Notes: generated by a model from the letters alone, not told the origin. A stretch of 7,837 nt of DNA from Candidatus Falkowiibacteriota bacterium (GCA_003647675.1 QMNH01000042.1:1-7837); one strand, 5' to 3'; shown: positions 1 through 6,286, numbered from the stretch's first letter. Numbers and translations: made by a program.

Positions 1-18
1 AGATTGAATATCCATATA

Positions 19-1794
19 TTATTCTATTATTTTTAAAGTTTCCCCGTCTTCAAGGTTTTTTCCGCCCTCAACTATTAATTCATCACCGGTATTTAATCCG
101 TCAAGAATTTCAATCAGCGCGCCTTCGGTTTTACCGGTTATTACCGTTGTTTTTTTTGCCAGTTTAGTTTCGGCGCCATCCCCGGCCATAACCGTAAAGA
201 CGTAATTTCCTTCCGGTGCTATAATAACTGCCCGTAGGGGAATAAAAACCGATTCGGAATGCGTTTTTTCAAGTTTTTTAATCGGGATAACAACATCAAT
301 AAATGTACCTTGAATCAGGTCGTTATTTTTATTATCATATAAAATTTCAACTTTTACTTTGCGCGTGATTGGGTCAGCAGCCGGATCAATCGAGGAAATT
401 GTGCCTTTTAAATTTTCACCAATAACAACCTCTTCTCCTTTTGAGATACGATAGATCTCTTCGGAAGGCAGGTTGATTTCAATTTTTAAATTATCCGTTT
501 GCGAGACCTGGGCGATTTTTTGTCCCGGGTTCACCTCAGCCCCGACCTCTATATATTTACCGGTTATTTTTCCGCTAATCGGGGTTTTAATATTAAGATC
601 ACCGGCTTGAACCTGAGCTAAATTAAATTGGCCTTCGGCGTTATCAAGCGAACTTTGAGAAGCCAAAACCTGCTGATTTTTGGTTTGTTTAGCGTTTTCA
701 AGGACAATTAACGCGTTATCATAACCGGTTTGAGTTTTTTGGAGCTGGTTTTCGGCGGCATTAACGGCATTTTGCAGAGCGGTTGTTTCCTGGTTTTCAA
801 CTAAAGCTAAGTTTTCCAGCACCTGATAAGTGCTTAGGGCTCCTGTTTCCGAGTTGACTACTGTTGCCCGCAAGGCAGAGAAAGCGGTTTTTTGCGCCGA
901 TAAAGACGCGGAATTAAAATTTGCGTCGGTTATAGTGTTATCCAGAACAATAATAATATTATCAACTAAATTTTGCGTCAAAGATAATGTTTCCGACATT
1001 TTTTTCATGTTAACGGCAATGTTAGAAGCCGTAAGTTCAAGCTCTGTCAGCCGAGTATAAGCTTCTCTGGTAATAAAATAATTAGTTTTTGCCGTATTAA
1101 CACTGGAAGAATTTTTTACTCCCAGCACTGGTTCAATATTGGGCAGCTGGATATTGCCTTCCGCTTTTATAATATAATTAACCTGGTCTAGGGTGCTAAA
1201 TATCGTATTTAAGTAGCCATTAAAAGAGATTATGGCATTATTTTTTAAATTAATATTGCTTTTATCTCTTAAGGCTCTGGCGCTCGCCAGGTTGTCTTTA
1301 GAAGTTTTTAAACCGATTTCCGCCGCCTTAATCGATTCTTCTGCCGCCTGCACTCCGATTTCCGCCTGGTGGACGGTTTCATTAGTTATGCGTTCGGTAG
1401 CCAAAAGATTGCTTTGCATATTTACAAAATTAGTTTGAGCGTTATTACGGTTAGTCAGAGTAGAGCTGTCGTACAAAGACGCCAATAATTTATTTATATT
1501 AACCTCGTCGCCAACATTAAAATAGATACCGCGAATTGTGCCGCGGGTAGTAGCCGTTACATCTATCTGGGCTTCGGCTTTGACCGTGCCGACTGTTTCA
1601 ATAAAGGAAGTAGTATCTGAAAGAAGATCTATTTTGGCGGTTTTTACTTCTTTGATTAGTTTTTCCACCCCTTCGGCTTCACTGGCTATATTATTATTTA
1701 TTACACTATAGCCGGCGGCAATTAACCCGGCTAAAAGAAAGACCGTAACAATAATTTTTATAATTGGTTTTTGCATTAATTTTTTTATATTCAT
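19..1794 (-). CDS. HlyD/MacA-type periplasmic adaptor of an efflux pump
   Basis: Membrane-fusion adaptor protein, 591 aa, expected to link an inner-membrane ABC or RND pump to the outside. Residues 11-30 form one hydrophobic anchor. Residues about 75-110 and 400-432 are the two halves of a biotinyl-lipoyl-like domain (GTIRGIYFNVGDEV; then TPISGKITGKYIEVGAEVNP). Between them about 290 residues are rich in Ala, Asn, Gln and Leu and look like a long coiled-coil hairpin. A beta-barrel (about 433-503) and a membrane-proximal domain (about 510-591, with GLNTGDELIVEGG) follow. The family is usually about 350-450 aa, so the hairpin is oversized. The start is the first ATG before the anchor, and no Shine-Dalgarno is visible. 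The gene ends 18 bases from the window edge. The pump subunit probably lies just beyond (inference). It diverges from the sensor kinase. The family assignment is firm; ABC versus RND partner is open. Confidence 0.93.
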   Translation of the reverse strand: MNIKKLMQKPIIKIIVTVFLLAGLIAAGYSVINNNIASEAEGVEKLIKEVKTAKIDLLSDTTSFIETVGTVKAEAQIDVTATTRGTIRGIYFNVGDEVNINKLLASLYDSSTLTNRNNAQTNFVNMQSNLLATERITNETVHQAEIGVQAAEESIKAAEIGLKTSKDNLASARALRDKSNINLKNNAIISFNGYLNTIFSTLDQVNYIIKAEGNIQLPNIEPVLGVKNSSSVNTAKTNYFITREAYTRLTELELTASNIAVNMKKMSETLSLTQNLVDNIIIVLDNTITDANFNSASLSAQKTAFSALRATVVNSETGALSTYQVLENLALVENQETTALQNAVNAAENQLQKTQTGYDNALIVLENAKQTKNQQVLASQSSLDNAEGQFNLAQVQAGDLNIKTPISGKITGKYIEVGAEVNPGQKIAQVSQTDNLKIEINLPSEEIYRISKGEEVVIGENLKGTISSIDPAADPITRKVKVEILYDNKNNDLIQGTFIDVVIPIKKLEKTHSESVFIPLRAVIIAPEGNYVFTVMAGDGAETKLAKKTTVITGKTEGALIEILDGLNTGDELIVEGGKNLEDGETLKIIE

Positions 1795-1855
1795 AAATAA
1801 ATAATAAAATAGTTTTATTAGTATTTTGTTAAATTAATAATAAAAGAATAAAATA

Positions 1856-1874
1856 GCTGGTCGAAAAGGCCAGC
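1856..1874 (-). terminator. Hairpin in the adaptor gene leader, possible attenuator
   Basis: A seven-pair stem, GCTGGTC with GGCCAGC, closes a GAAAA loop. One pair is G-T when read on the plus strand. Read on the minus strand the hairpin is followed by a T-rich stretch (TATTTTATTCTTTTA). It therefore resembles a weak intrinsic terminator placed about 60 bases upstream of the adaptor start codon. Whether it attenuates transcription is inference; it could equally terminate stray upstream transcripts. Confidence 0.4.
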
Positions 1875-1909
1875 AGTTTGATGTATTTAAGAAAAATACT
1901 CAAGTCTTT

Positions 1910-1938
1910 ATTTAAGCAAATTTATAAGCAAAAGTCAA
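1910..1938 (-). promoter_or_regulatory. Candidate promoter for the adaptor gene
   Basis: On the minus strand TTGACT (1938-1933) is followed after 17 bases by TTAAAT (1915-1910). This is a good -35 box and a four-of-six -10 box. The start codon lies about 115 bases downstream, with the 1856-1874 hairpin in between. The spacer contains two direct copies of (T/A)TAAGCAAA (1912-1920 and 1924-1932, 12 bases apart) that could be an operator. The region is AT-rich, so chance matches are likely. Confidence 0.35.
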
Positions 1939-1948
1939 GTAATTTTAT

Positions 1949-1977
1949 TTTACTATAAGCCGTTATTGTAGTATAAT
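1949..1977 (+). promoter_or_regulatory. Candidate sigma-70-type promoter for the two-component genes
   Basis: TTTACT (1949-1954), a 17-base spacer and a perfect TATAAT (1972-1977) lie 28 bases before the kinase start codon. A transcript would begin near 1984 with a very short leader, which fits the absence of a Shine-Dalgarno sequence. It is divergent from the candidate adaptor promoter, so both could respond to one regulator (inference). Confidence 0.5.
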
Positions 1978-2004
1978 AAATATAATTAAAAGTATTTTTT
2001 TAAT

Positions 2005-3153
2005 ATGTCAACAAATAAAAGTTTGATTATAAAACTATCGGATAAGATTTTGCTTATTATCGTTGCTTTTGCCACCCTTTTTGTTCTCGCGGCTGTTTTT
2101 GTTGTCGGCGGCTCTCTTCAGCAGATATTGATATTAGGCGGAATTATATATATAATTTCATTTTTAACCGCTTACGCGGTTAGTCGGAGTTTTTCAAATC
2201 GGATTATTGGCTTAACTTTTAAGGTTGAAGAAATGGCGGCCGGCAACCTTTCAAAAAAGATAGAAAAGAAAGGTAAAGACGAGGTAGCGCAATTAGCTAA
2301 CGCTTTAAATGAATTAATCAGCCGCCTGCAGACCGGAGTAGCCCAGGACGTTTCAACCCACAAAGAGTTGACACAAGCCAAGACAGATTTTGTGGCCATT
2401 GCTTCCCATCAATTGCGCACGCCCTTGTCTATTATAAAATGGTATATAGATTATATTCTTTGCGGTGACGCCGGCGAACTTAGCCGCGAGCAGAAAAAAT
2501 TAATAAGCGAAGTGTATAAAAGCAATGAGCGCTTGATAGAGCTGGTTAACGCTCTTCTGGATGTTTCCCGGATTGACGTCGGCACTTTTGCGATTGAGCC
2601 TGAATCGATTGATATTATAGAAATTGCTAATTTAGCCTTAAAGAAATTTTCAATTGAAATCAGGGCAAAGAAAATAAGGCTGGAGAAAAAATTTGATAAC
2701 TTGCCTTTGCTTAAATTCGATCCGCGCCTAATTAAGATCGTTTTTGAGAATATAATGTCAAACGCGGTAAAATATACGCCTGAAGACGGGATTATCCGCC
2801 TGATTATTAAAAAAGCCGAACTGAATATATTAATAAAAATTTCCGATACCGGATGCGGCATTCCCCGGGAAGTCCAGCCGAAAATTTTTACCAAGATGTT
2901 CAGAGCCGATAACGTCAAACGCATAGAATCGGTCGGCACCGGACTCGGGCTTTATATTGTAAAAGCAATCGTGGAAAAATCCGGCGGTAAAATTTGGTTC
3001 GAATCACCAAGTCTTGATTTGCTTTTGGAAAAAGGCCGGGATAATGACGATTTGCCGATCGACAAGCGAAGCCAGGGAACAATGTTCAGTATTACGATTC
3101 CCTTAAAAGGAATGAAAAAAAGGATTGGCACGAAAAAATTAACATCAGCATAA
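2005..3153 (+). CDS. Membrane sensor histidine kinase (HAMP-HisKA-HATPase)
   Basis: Two-component sensor kinase, 382 aa. Two hydrophobic helices (about 13-35 and 40-58) are joined by only a few residues, so there is almost no extracytoplasmic sensing domain. A HAMP linker follows (about 61-112). The HisKA H-box is SHQLRTPLSIIKWY with the phospho-acceptor His135. The ATPase domain has an N-box (N249, N253 in FENIMSNAVKY), a G1 box DTGCGI (281-286), an F-box near 295-299 and a G2 box GTGLG (311-315). All residues needed for autophosphorylation are present. A lysine-rich tail follows the last strand. The start ATG directly precedes the first helix, and no Shine-Dalgarno is seen. It is followed 36 bases later by its likely partner regulator. 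The signal is unknown; the short loop suggests sensing of the membrane itself or of a partner protein (inference). Confidence 0.95.
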   Translation: MSTNKSLIIKLSDKILLIIVAFATLFVLAAVFVVGGSLQQILILGGIIYIISFLTAYAVSRSFSNRIIGLTFKVEEMAAGNLSKKIEKKGKDEVAQLANALNELISRLQTGVAQDVSTHKELTQAKTDFVAIASHQLRTPLSIIKWYIDYILCGDAGELSREQKKLISEVYKSNERLIELVNALLDVSRIDVGTFAIEPESIDIIEIANLALKKFSIEIRAKKIRLEKKFDNLPLLKFDPRLIKIVFENIMSNAVKYTPEDGIIRLIIKKAELNILIKISDTGCGIPREVQPKIFTKMFRADNVKRIESVGTGLGLYIVKAIVEKSGGKIWFESPSLDLLLEKGRDNDDLPIDKRSQGTMFSITIPLKGMKKRIGTKKLTSA

Positions 3154-3189
3154 TTTATTCTTAAATAAATAATATAAAATTACAAAAAT

Positions 3190-3573
3190 ATGTCTGATAA
3201 AAAAACAATTTTAATATGCGAAGACGAGATTCCTATGCTTGAGACTTTGGCTAATAAATTCAGAAACGAGGGCTTTGAGGTAATTGAAGCGCGGAATGGG
3301 GAAGAAGGATTTAAGCTGGCTTTGTCCAAAAAGCCGGATTTAATGCTTTTGGATATTGTCATGCCCAAGCTGGACGGGCTTAGCTTAATGAAAAAAATCA
3401 GGGATAATAAATGGGGCAGCGATGTGCCGATAGTTTTGCTTACTAATTTAAGCGACGCCGAAAAAGTTTCGGAAGCGGCCAAATACGGAGTTTATGATTT
3501 TCTGGTAAAGACTGATTGGCGGCTAGATGATATTGTCGCGCTGGTAAGGGAAAAATTGGATTTAAATTTTTAA
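3190..3573 (+). CDS. Single-domain response regulator (CheY-like receiver)
   Basis: Receiver domain of 127 aa with no output domain. The acidic pocket is E11-D12 (ICEDE), the phospho-acceptor is D55 (LMLLDIVMPK), the switch Thr is T85 (VLLTN) and the conserved Lys is K107 (DFLVKTD). Length and order match a complete receiver. Its position directly after the kinase makes it the probable cognate partner. Because it lacks a DNA-binding domain, it should act through protein contacts or as a phosphorelay shuttle (inference). The start ATG fits the first beta strand (KKTILICEDE), and no Shine-Dalgarno is seen. Confidence 0.95.
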   Translation: MSDKKTILICEDEIPMLETLANKFRNEGFEVIEARNGEEGFKLALSKKPDLMLLDIVMPKLDGLSLMKKIRDNKWGSDVPIVLLTNLSDAEKVSEAAKYGVYDFLVKTDWRLDDIVALVREKLDLNF

Positions 3574-3604
3574 CTTCGTTCCGGTTTTCTCACCCACTAA
3601 TTAA

Positions 3605-3633
3605 TTAATTTTTAATAAACAGGGGGGTATAAT
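3605..3633 (+). promoter_or_regulatory. Candidate promoter before the small peptide and hydrolase
   Basis: A perfect TATAAT (3628-3633) follows a run of six G. The -35 position 17 bases upstream reads TTAATT, which is only three of six. It would start a transcript for the 33-residue peptide and the metallo-hydrolase. The support is the -10 box alone. Confidence 0.35.
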
Positions 3634-3651
3634 AAGGGAAAGAATAAAAAT

Positions 3652-3753
3652 ATGTTTGTAGACACGGAAAAAATTGGTATTACTTTTTTAAAAATTTTTG
3701 GGATAAATATCGTGGCCTTGGCGATTATATTTTTTTTACTTTTTTATTTATAA
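3652..3753 (+). CDS. Possible 33-residue single-helix membrane peptide
   Basis: A short open frame of ATG plus 32 codons ends in TAA. It encodes a polar head of about 8 residues (MFVDTEKI) and then a hydrophobic segment from about residue 10 to the end (including NIVALAIIFFLLFYL). It could be a membrane-anchored small protein. A purine-rich AAGGGAAAG lies 9-17 bases upstream, and a candidate promoter is about 20 bases before the start. The stop is 14 bases before the metallo-hydrolase start, so the two could be co-transcribed. No family is recognised. In AT-rich DNA, poly-T readily gives Phe/Leu/Ile-rich frames, so it may be spurious. Confidence 0.4.
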   Translation: MFVDTEKIGITFLKIFGINIVALAIIFFLLFYL

Positions 3754-3767
3754 AGATTGACTGATAT

Positions 3768-4304
3768 ATGAAAATAAAAAAAATAGTTGTCGGGCCCATT
3801 TTAACAAATTGCTACCTGCTTAATTCAAAAGAAGAAATCGCGGTTATTGATCCGGGCGGGGATCCGGATGTAATTATTAATGAAATAATAAAATTAAACG
3901 GTGATTTAAAATATATAATTAATACTCATTATCATTTTGACCATACATTATCTAATCTGGATATAAAAAAAGCATTTCCCCGGATAAAGATATTAATTCA
4001 TAAATACGAAAAAGGAAAAATTAAATTTAAAGCGGATAAATTTTTAGATTCAGAAGAAGAAATAAAAATTGGAAATATAATTATAAAAATAATTAATACT
4101 CCCGGCCATTCAAAGGGGAGTATTTGTCTTTTGGGGAAAGATTTTATTTTTACCGGCGATACTTTATTTGCCGACGGATACGGCCGGACGGATTTGCCGA
4201 CCGGCAGCGCGCCGGAAATGGCCGAGTCTTTAGCCAGGCTGAAAAAAATAATAAAAACCGGGATGATGGTTTATCCAGGACATGGAGATGTGTATAGAGC
4301 TTAA
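3768..4304 (+). CDS. Metallo-beta-lactamase-fold hydrolase, glyoxalase II-like
   Basis: Cytosolic zinc-type hydrolase of 178 aa. All seven metal ligands are visible: H54, H56, D58 and H59 in THYHFDH, H114 in TPGHSKGS, D131 in FTGDTLF and H172 in YPGHGD. The order and spacing match the compact YcbL/glyoxalase-II-like group, which is shorter than true glyoxalase II because it lacks the C-terminal helical domain. The likely reaction is hydrolysis of a thioester such as a lactoyl-thiol, but this fold is promiscuous and the substrate is inferred. The ATG start is followed at once by the typical first strand (KIKKIVVGPILTNCYLL). There is no signal peptide. The acylphosphatase follows 145 bases later. 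Confidence 0.93.
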   Translation: MKIKKIVVGPILTNCYLLNSKEEIAVIDPGGDPDVIINEIIKLNGDLKYIINTHYHFDHTLSNLDIKKAFPRIKILIHKYEKGKIKFKADKFLDSEEEIKIGNIIIKIINTPGHSKGSICLLGKDFIFTGDTLFADGYGRTDLPTGSAPEMAESLARLKKIIKTGMMVYPGHGDVYRA

Positions 4305-4307
4305 AAT

Positions 4308-4440
4308 AATACAAGAATACAGGAGCACAAGAATATAAAAATAAAATAAACAAAAAACTTTATATTTAATTTTTTAATAATTAGATTAAAAGCAGCCAGG
4401 CTGCTATATAGCAGTCTGGCTGCTCCAATGTTCTTGTATT
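4308..4440. repeat. Intergenic inverted repeat with a 34-base near-palindrome
   Basis: Positions 4308-4327 and 4421-4440 are inverted copies matching at 16 of 20 bases (core AATACAAGAA and GGAGCA). The right arm touches a 34-base near-palindrome (4391-4424) whose arms AGCAGCCAGGCTGCTAT and ATAGCAGTCTGGCTGCT pair at 17 of 17 positions, with one G-T. ACAAGAATA also recurs directly at 4311 and 4327. No T-run follows the stem, so it is not a standard intrinsic terminator. It may be a small dispersed genomic repeat. Confidence 0.7.
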
Positions 4441-4449
4441 TTATGGTAT

Positions 4450-4725
4450 ATGATTAAAAATATTAAAATAAAAATATTTGGTCGCGTACAAGGCGTTTGG
4501 TTTCGCGAAAGCACAAAGAAAAAAGCCCGGGAGCTTGGTGTGGCCGGCTGGGTTAAAAATGAACCGGACGGTTCAGTGCATGCTGAAGCCGAGGGAGAGG
4601 AAGATAAGATTGAAGAGTTTATGAAATGGTGCCATGAAGGCTCGGAGTTATCTAAAGTAGAAAGAGTTGAGGTTGAAGAGAGCAAGGATTTAAAAGGATA
4701 TAAAAATTTTAAGGTAAGATATTAA
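4450..4725 (+). CDS. acyP: Acylphosphatase
   Basis: Small soluble enzyme of 91 aa that hydrolyses acyl phosphates such as acetyl phosphate and 1,3-bisphosphoglycerate. The phosphate-binding signature GRVQGVWFR (11-19) contains the catalytic Arg19. The second signature GWVKNEPDGSV (33-43) contains the catalytic Asn37. Length and spacing match the family, which is normally 90-100 aa, and the C-terminus GYKNFKVRY is typical. The start is the first in-frame ATG, 8 residues before the first beta-strand signature. It probably shares a plus-strand transcript with the upstream hydrolase, although the 4391-4424 hairpin lies between them. Nothing in the sequence points to specific regulation. Confidence 0.96.
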   Translation: MIKNIKIKIFGRVQGVWFRESTKKKARELGVAGWVKNEPDGSVHAEAEGEEDKIEEFMKWCHEGSELSKVERVEVEESKDLKGYKNFKVRY

Positions 4726-4769
4726 AAAAAGAAACCTGGTTTTGATTTTATTGAAATCAGGGTTAAAAA

Positions 4770-4807
4770 AAGTATTTAAGGAAATAAGTATTTTAATAAG
4801 TATTTAA
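4770..4807 (+). repeat. Three short direct repeats before the AbrB-type gene
   Basis: AAGTATTT occurs at 4770, 4786 and 4798, immediately upstream of the small regulator gene at 4810. AbrB-type proteins commonly bind AT-rich DNA near their own genes, so this could be an autoregulatory operator (inference). Low sequence complexity makes chance recurrence a real possibility. Confidence 0.35.
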
Positions 4808-4809
4808 TT

Positions 4810-4980
4810 ATGAGAAGAAAATTAGAAGATAAAAACATAAGGAAAATTACCAGAATCGGCAATAGTTCTTTGGGAATTACTTTGCCTGTTGGTTTTTTAA
4901 GAGAATTAAAATGGAGAGAAAAGCAAAAGGTAGTAGTTAAAAAGAGAGGAAAAAGTATAATAATTACCGACTGGAAATAA
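4810..4980 (+). CDS. Small AbrB/SpoVT-MazE-type DNA-binding protein
   Basis: A 56-residue protein. The core KITRIGNSSLGITLPVGFLRELKWREKQKVVV (residues 12-43) has the swapped-hairpin beta-barrel pattern of SpoVT/AbrB and MazE antitoxins: the R-x-G-N-S-x-G-I-T-L-P motif, a helix ending in W, then a GDxV-like turn (here REKQKV). It should bind DNA as a dimer. The final strand (KSIIITDWK) is complete. No toxin gene follows, so it is more likely a stand-alone regulator than half of a toxin-antitoxin pair (inference). The nearest Shine-Dalgarno-like AAGGA lies 27 bases upstream, too far to help. Two in-line features frame it: direct repeats upstream and a strong terminator downstream. Confidence 0.8.
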   Translation: MRRKLEDKNIRKITRIGNSSLGITLPVGFLRELKWREKQKVVVKKRGKSIIITDWK

Positions 4981-5001
4981 AAACTAAGATATTTTTGCAA
5001 C

Positions 5002-5040
5002 AAAACAAACCTTTAATATTGGGGGTTTGTTTTTATTATT
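5002..5040 (+). terminator. Intrinsic terminator after the AbrB-type gene
   Basis: A perfect ten-base stem, AAAACAAACC (5002-5011) with GGTTTGTTTT (5024-5033), is extended inward by T-G pairs. It is followed by the T-rich tail TTATTATTTAT. It lies 21 bases after the stop codon and closes the plus-strand gene run. Confidence 0.8.
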
Positions 5041-5188
5041 TATAATTATTTTAGGCTTTGTTGTACGAATAATTTTTAAGACAAAATCATCCCATGTTCA
5101 TTAAAATTTAGACAACCGCGTAGCTATCCGACATGCCAAAGCTTGTCATCGCTCCTTATTATTAATTTTTTATTTTAATTAAGGAGGC
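5041..5188. other. Gene-free junction with an insertion-sequence-end-like motif
   Basis: No coding frame is supported here. GGCTTTGTTGTACGAATAA at 5054-5072 looks like the terminal inverted repeat of an insertion sequence. A related motif reads GGCTTATTTTGTACAAAA on the minus strand from 7453, so the two face each other across the cassette block. At 5114-5131, AAC, eight bases and TATCCGA repeat the spacing seen at 5206-5223 inside R1, possibly a decayed older repeat copy. Confidence 0.35.
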
Positions 5189-5199
5189 TTTTTATTATT
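5152..5199 (+). terminator. Candidate second plus-strand terminator
   Basis: CTCCTTA (5152-5158) pairs perfectly with TAAGGAG (5180-5186) around an AT-only loop, and is followed by GCTTTTTATTATT. The shape suits an intrinsic terminator, but the stem is short and AT-rich. The T-run is also the left outer arm of repeat R1. Confidence 0.4.
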
Positions 5200-5398
5200 G
5201 CGTATAACATTGCCGATATCCGAAGTTTTTGGCTCTCTTCATTATTATATCATTAATAAAGAAAAGAGAGACAAAAATTTGGGTGAAGAAATCTGTACTC
5301 ATTTTTATTATTTCTCTGAAGCGAATGAGTAAGAGAAAGTTTAGATAAATGCAGATTTCTGGAACCGCATACGCAGGCGCTAGATGAAGTAATTAAAA
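5189..5398. repeat. Structured repeat R1, downstream of the RDD-like gene
   Basis: A 210-base element with a conserved fold. The outer stem is 5189-5197 with 5390-5398 (8 of 9 pairs), followed by GCGTAT (5200-5205) with ATACGC (5369-5374). Inside, helix P1 is 5223-5239 with 5264-5280 (17 positions, one mismatch, one G-T). Helix P2 is GAAATCTG (5288-5295) with CAGATTTC (5352-5359). Within P2 an H-type pseudoknot is possible. R1 shares blocks with R2: GAAGTTTTTG, CAAAAATTTGGGTGAA, AGAGAAAGT and ATTTCTGGAACCGCATA. The stop codon of the RDD-like gene (5395-5393) lies inside the outer stem. All three copies have a G-T pair in P1 that holds only on the plus strand, so the plus strand may be the folding strand. 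Confidence 0.85.
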
Positions 5399-6094
5399 CT
5401 TTTTTTTAAATATTTTCAAAATAAAAAATATTATAATTGCAATTAATCTGGCCTGAATTGAAACATTCGGATTTTCTTTATCAATTATAAATGGATCATC
5501 AATGAGTCTATTAATATTTTCTTTTTCCTCTTTTTTTATTTCCTCATAATTTACTAATACTATTGTACTTGATAAGTAATCATACAAGGTTTGTTTTTTG
5601 TTGGAAATTATCGGAATCATTAATATCGGAAAACTAAATAAACCAAAAAATAAAGTAAGTTTTATAATTGGCAATATTTGAAAATCGGAATTATATTTTG
5701 ATGAAATAAAAAAAGAAAGTATAAACCACGGGATTAACCAAAATATAAACACTATTAGCTTACTGGCCATTCTTTTAAAAGAGTCTTTTAGTTGAATTTT
5801 CTTACCGTTTTCATTAAAGATGAATATTTTTTGTATTTTTTGTACGTAGGTACGACCATTGATTGCTTGAGTGGTAAAAACGTAAATAATATATATAATT
5901 ATAGTAGTAAGAACAGTGAATAAATAAATAATGTCATTTTTAGTATTAAAAACAAACAAAGCCATGAAATTTATTATCGAGAAAATAATTAATAATTCAG
6001 TTAAGCTACCAAATATTCCAAAAAATCTAATTAGTAATTTTGCTGTTTGTAATTTTTTATTTTGAAAATTATTCATCGTAAAAAGTTTTAATTA
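5390..6094. repeat. Private inverted repeat bracketing the RDD-like gene
   Basis: The left arm 5390-5429 and right arm 6052-6094 are inverted copies. Fifteen outer bases match exactly (5390-5404 with 6080-6094), and eighteen inner bases match exactly (5412-5429 with 6052-6069, ATTTTCAAAATAAAAAAT). They are separated by unmatched spacers of 7 and 10 bases. The right arm covers the start codon and first codons; the left arm covers the last codons and stop. The 5' and 3' ends of the mRNA could therefore pair with each other. The inner box is not found around the neighbouring genes. Confidence 0.85.
5393..6076 (-). CDS. RDD-like multispanning membrane protein
   Basis: A 227-residue membrane protein with hydrophobic helices at about 27-45, 50-68, 108-125, 135-157 and 209-222. 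RDD-family features: R17 before the first helix (LLIRFFGIF), NGRTYVQKIQKIFIFNENGKK (73-93, the usual loop after the second helix) and LYDYLSSTIVLV (164-175, with the conserved Asp166). The first Asp of the family pattern is replaced. A charged segment (about 176-200) and a fifth helix extend the C-terminus beyond the usual RDD length. Members are suspected in transport, but the function here is unknown. The start codon is the only ATG ahead of the first helix and is embedded in the inverted repeat; no Shine-Dalgarno is present. Codon use is extremely AT-rich, more so than in the left half of the window. Confidence 0.7.
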   Translation of the reverse strand: MNNFQNKKLQTAKLLIRFFGIFGSLTELLIIFSIINFMALFVFNTKNDIIYLFTVLTTIIIYIIYVFTTQAINGRTYVQKIQKIFIFNENGKKIQLKDSFKRMASKLIVFIFWLIPWFILSFFISSKYNSDFQILPIIKLTLFFGLFSFPILMIPIISNKKQTLYDYLSSTIVLVNYEEIKKEEKENINRLIDDPFIIDKENPNVSIQARLIAIIIFFILKIFKKKF

Positions 6095-6286
6095 TTTCAT
6101 TTAACGTTTCCGTATGATGCGAAGTTTTTGATATTCCTTATTAATATTATTAATTATATCAAAAATTTGGGTGAAAGAAATTTATACTCCTTATTATTAT
6201 TTTTCTGTAGTGATAACGCAAGAGAAAGTATGGATTATGTAAATTTCTGGAACCGCATATGCAGGTGTTGTGAGATGTAATTAAAA
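6086..6286. repeat. Structured repeat R2, downstream of the unknown gene
   Basis: A 201-base copy of R1. Nested pairs can be read in order: TTTTAATTA (6086-6094) with 6278-6286; CAT (6098-6100) with ATG (6275-6277); AAC (6103-6105) with GTT (6267-6269); ATGCG (6117-6121) with CGCAT (6254-6258). These enclose helix P1 (6122-6134 with 6156-6168, one G-T) and helix P2 GAAATTTA (6177-6184) with TAAATTTC (6240-6247), giving a three-way junction. P2 differs from R1 at two positions, and both partners change together. The junction strands (CAAAAATTTGGGTGAA and ATTTCTGGAACCGCATA) are identical in both copies. On the minus strand GTTAAAT (6105-6099) matches the attC R' consensus GTTRRRY. Confidence 0.85.

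Noticed and set aside
2451..2939. 162-codon open frame on the minus strand
   Set aside because: It lies wholly inside the histidine kinase gene, whose motifs are intact, and its translation shows no domain.
4726..4770. Inverted AACCT...GGGTT and TGATTT...AAATCA after the acylphosphatase gene
   Set aside because: The stem needs a five-base bulge and is followed by A, not T, on the plus strand, so it is not a believable terminator for that gene.
4810..5040. Toxin-antitoxin operon
   Set aside because: The AbrB/MazE-like gene is followed directly by a strong terminator and no toxin frame is present on either side.
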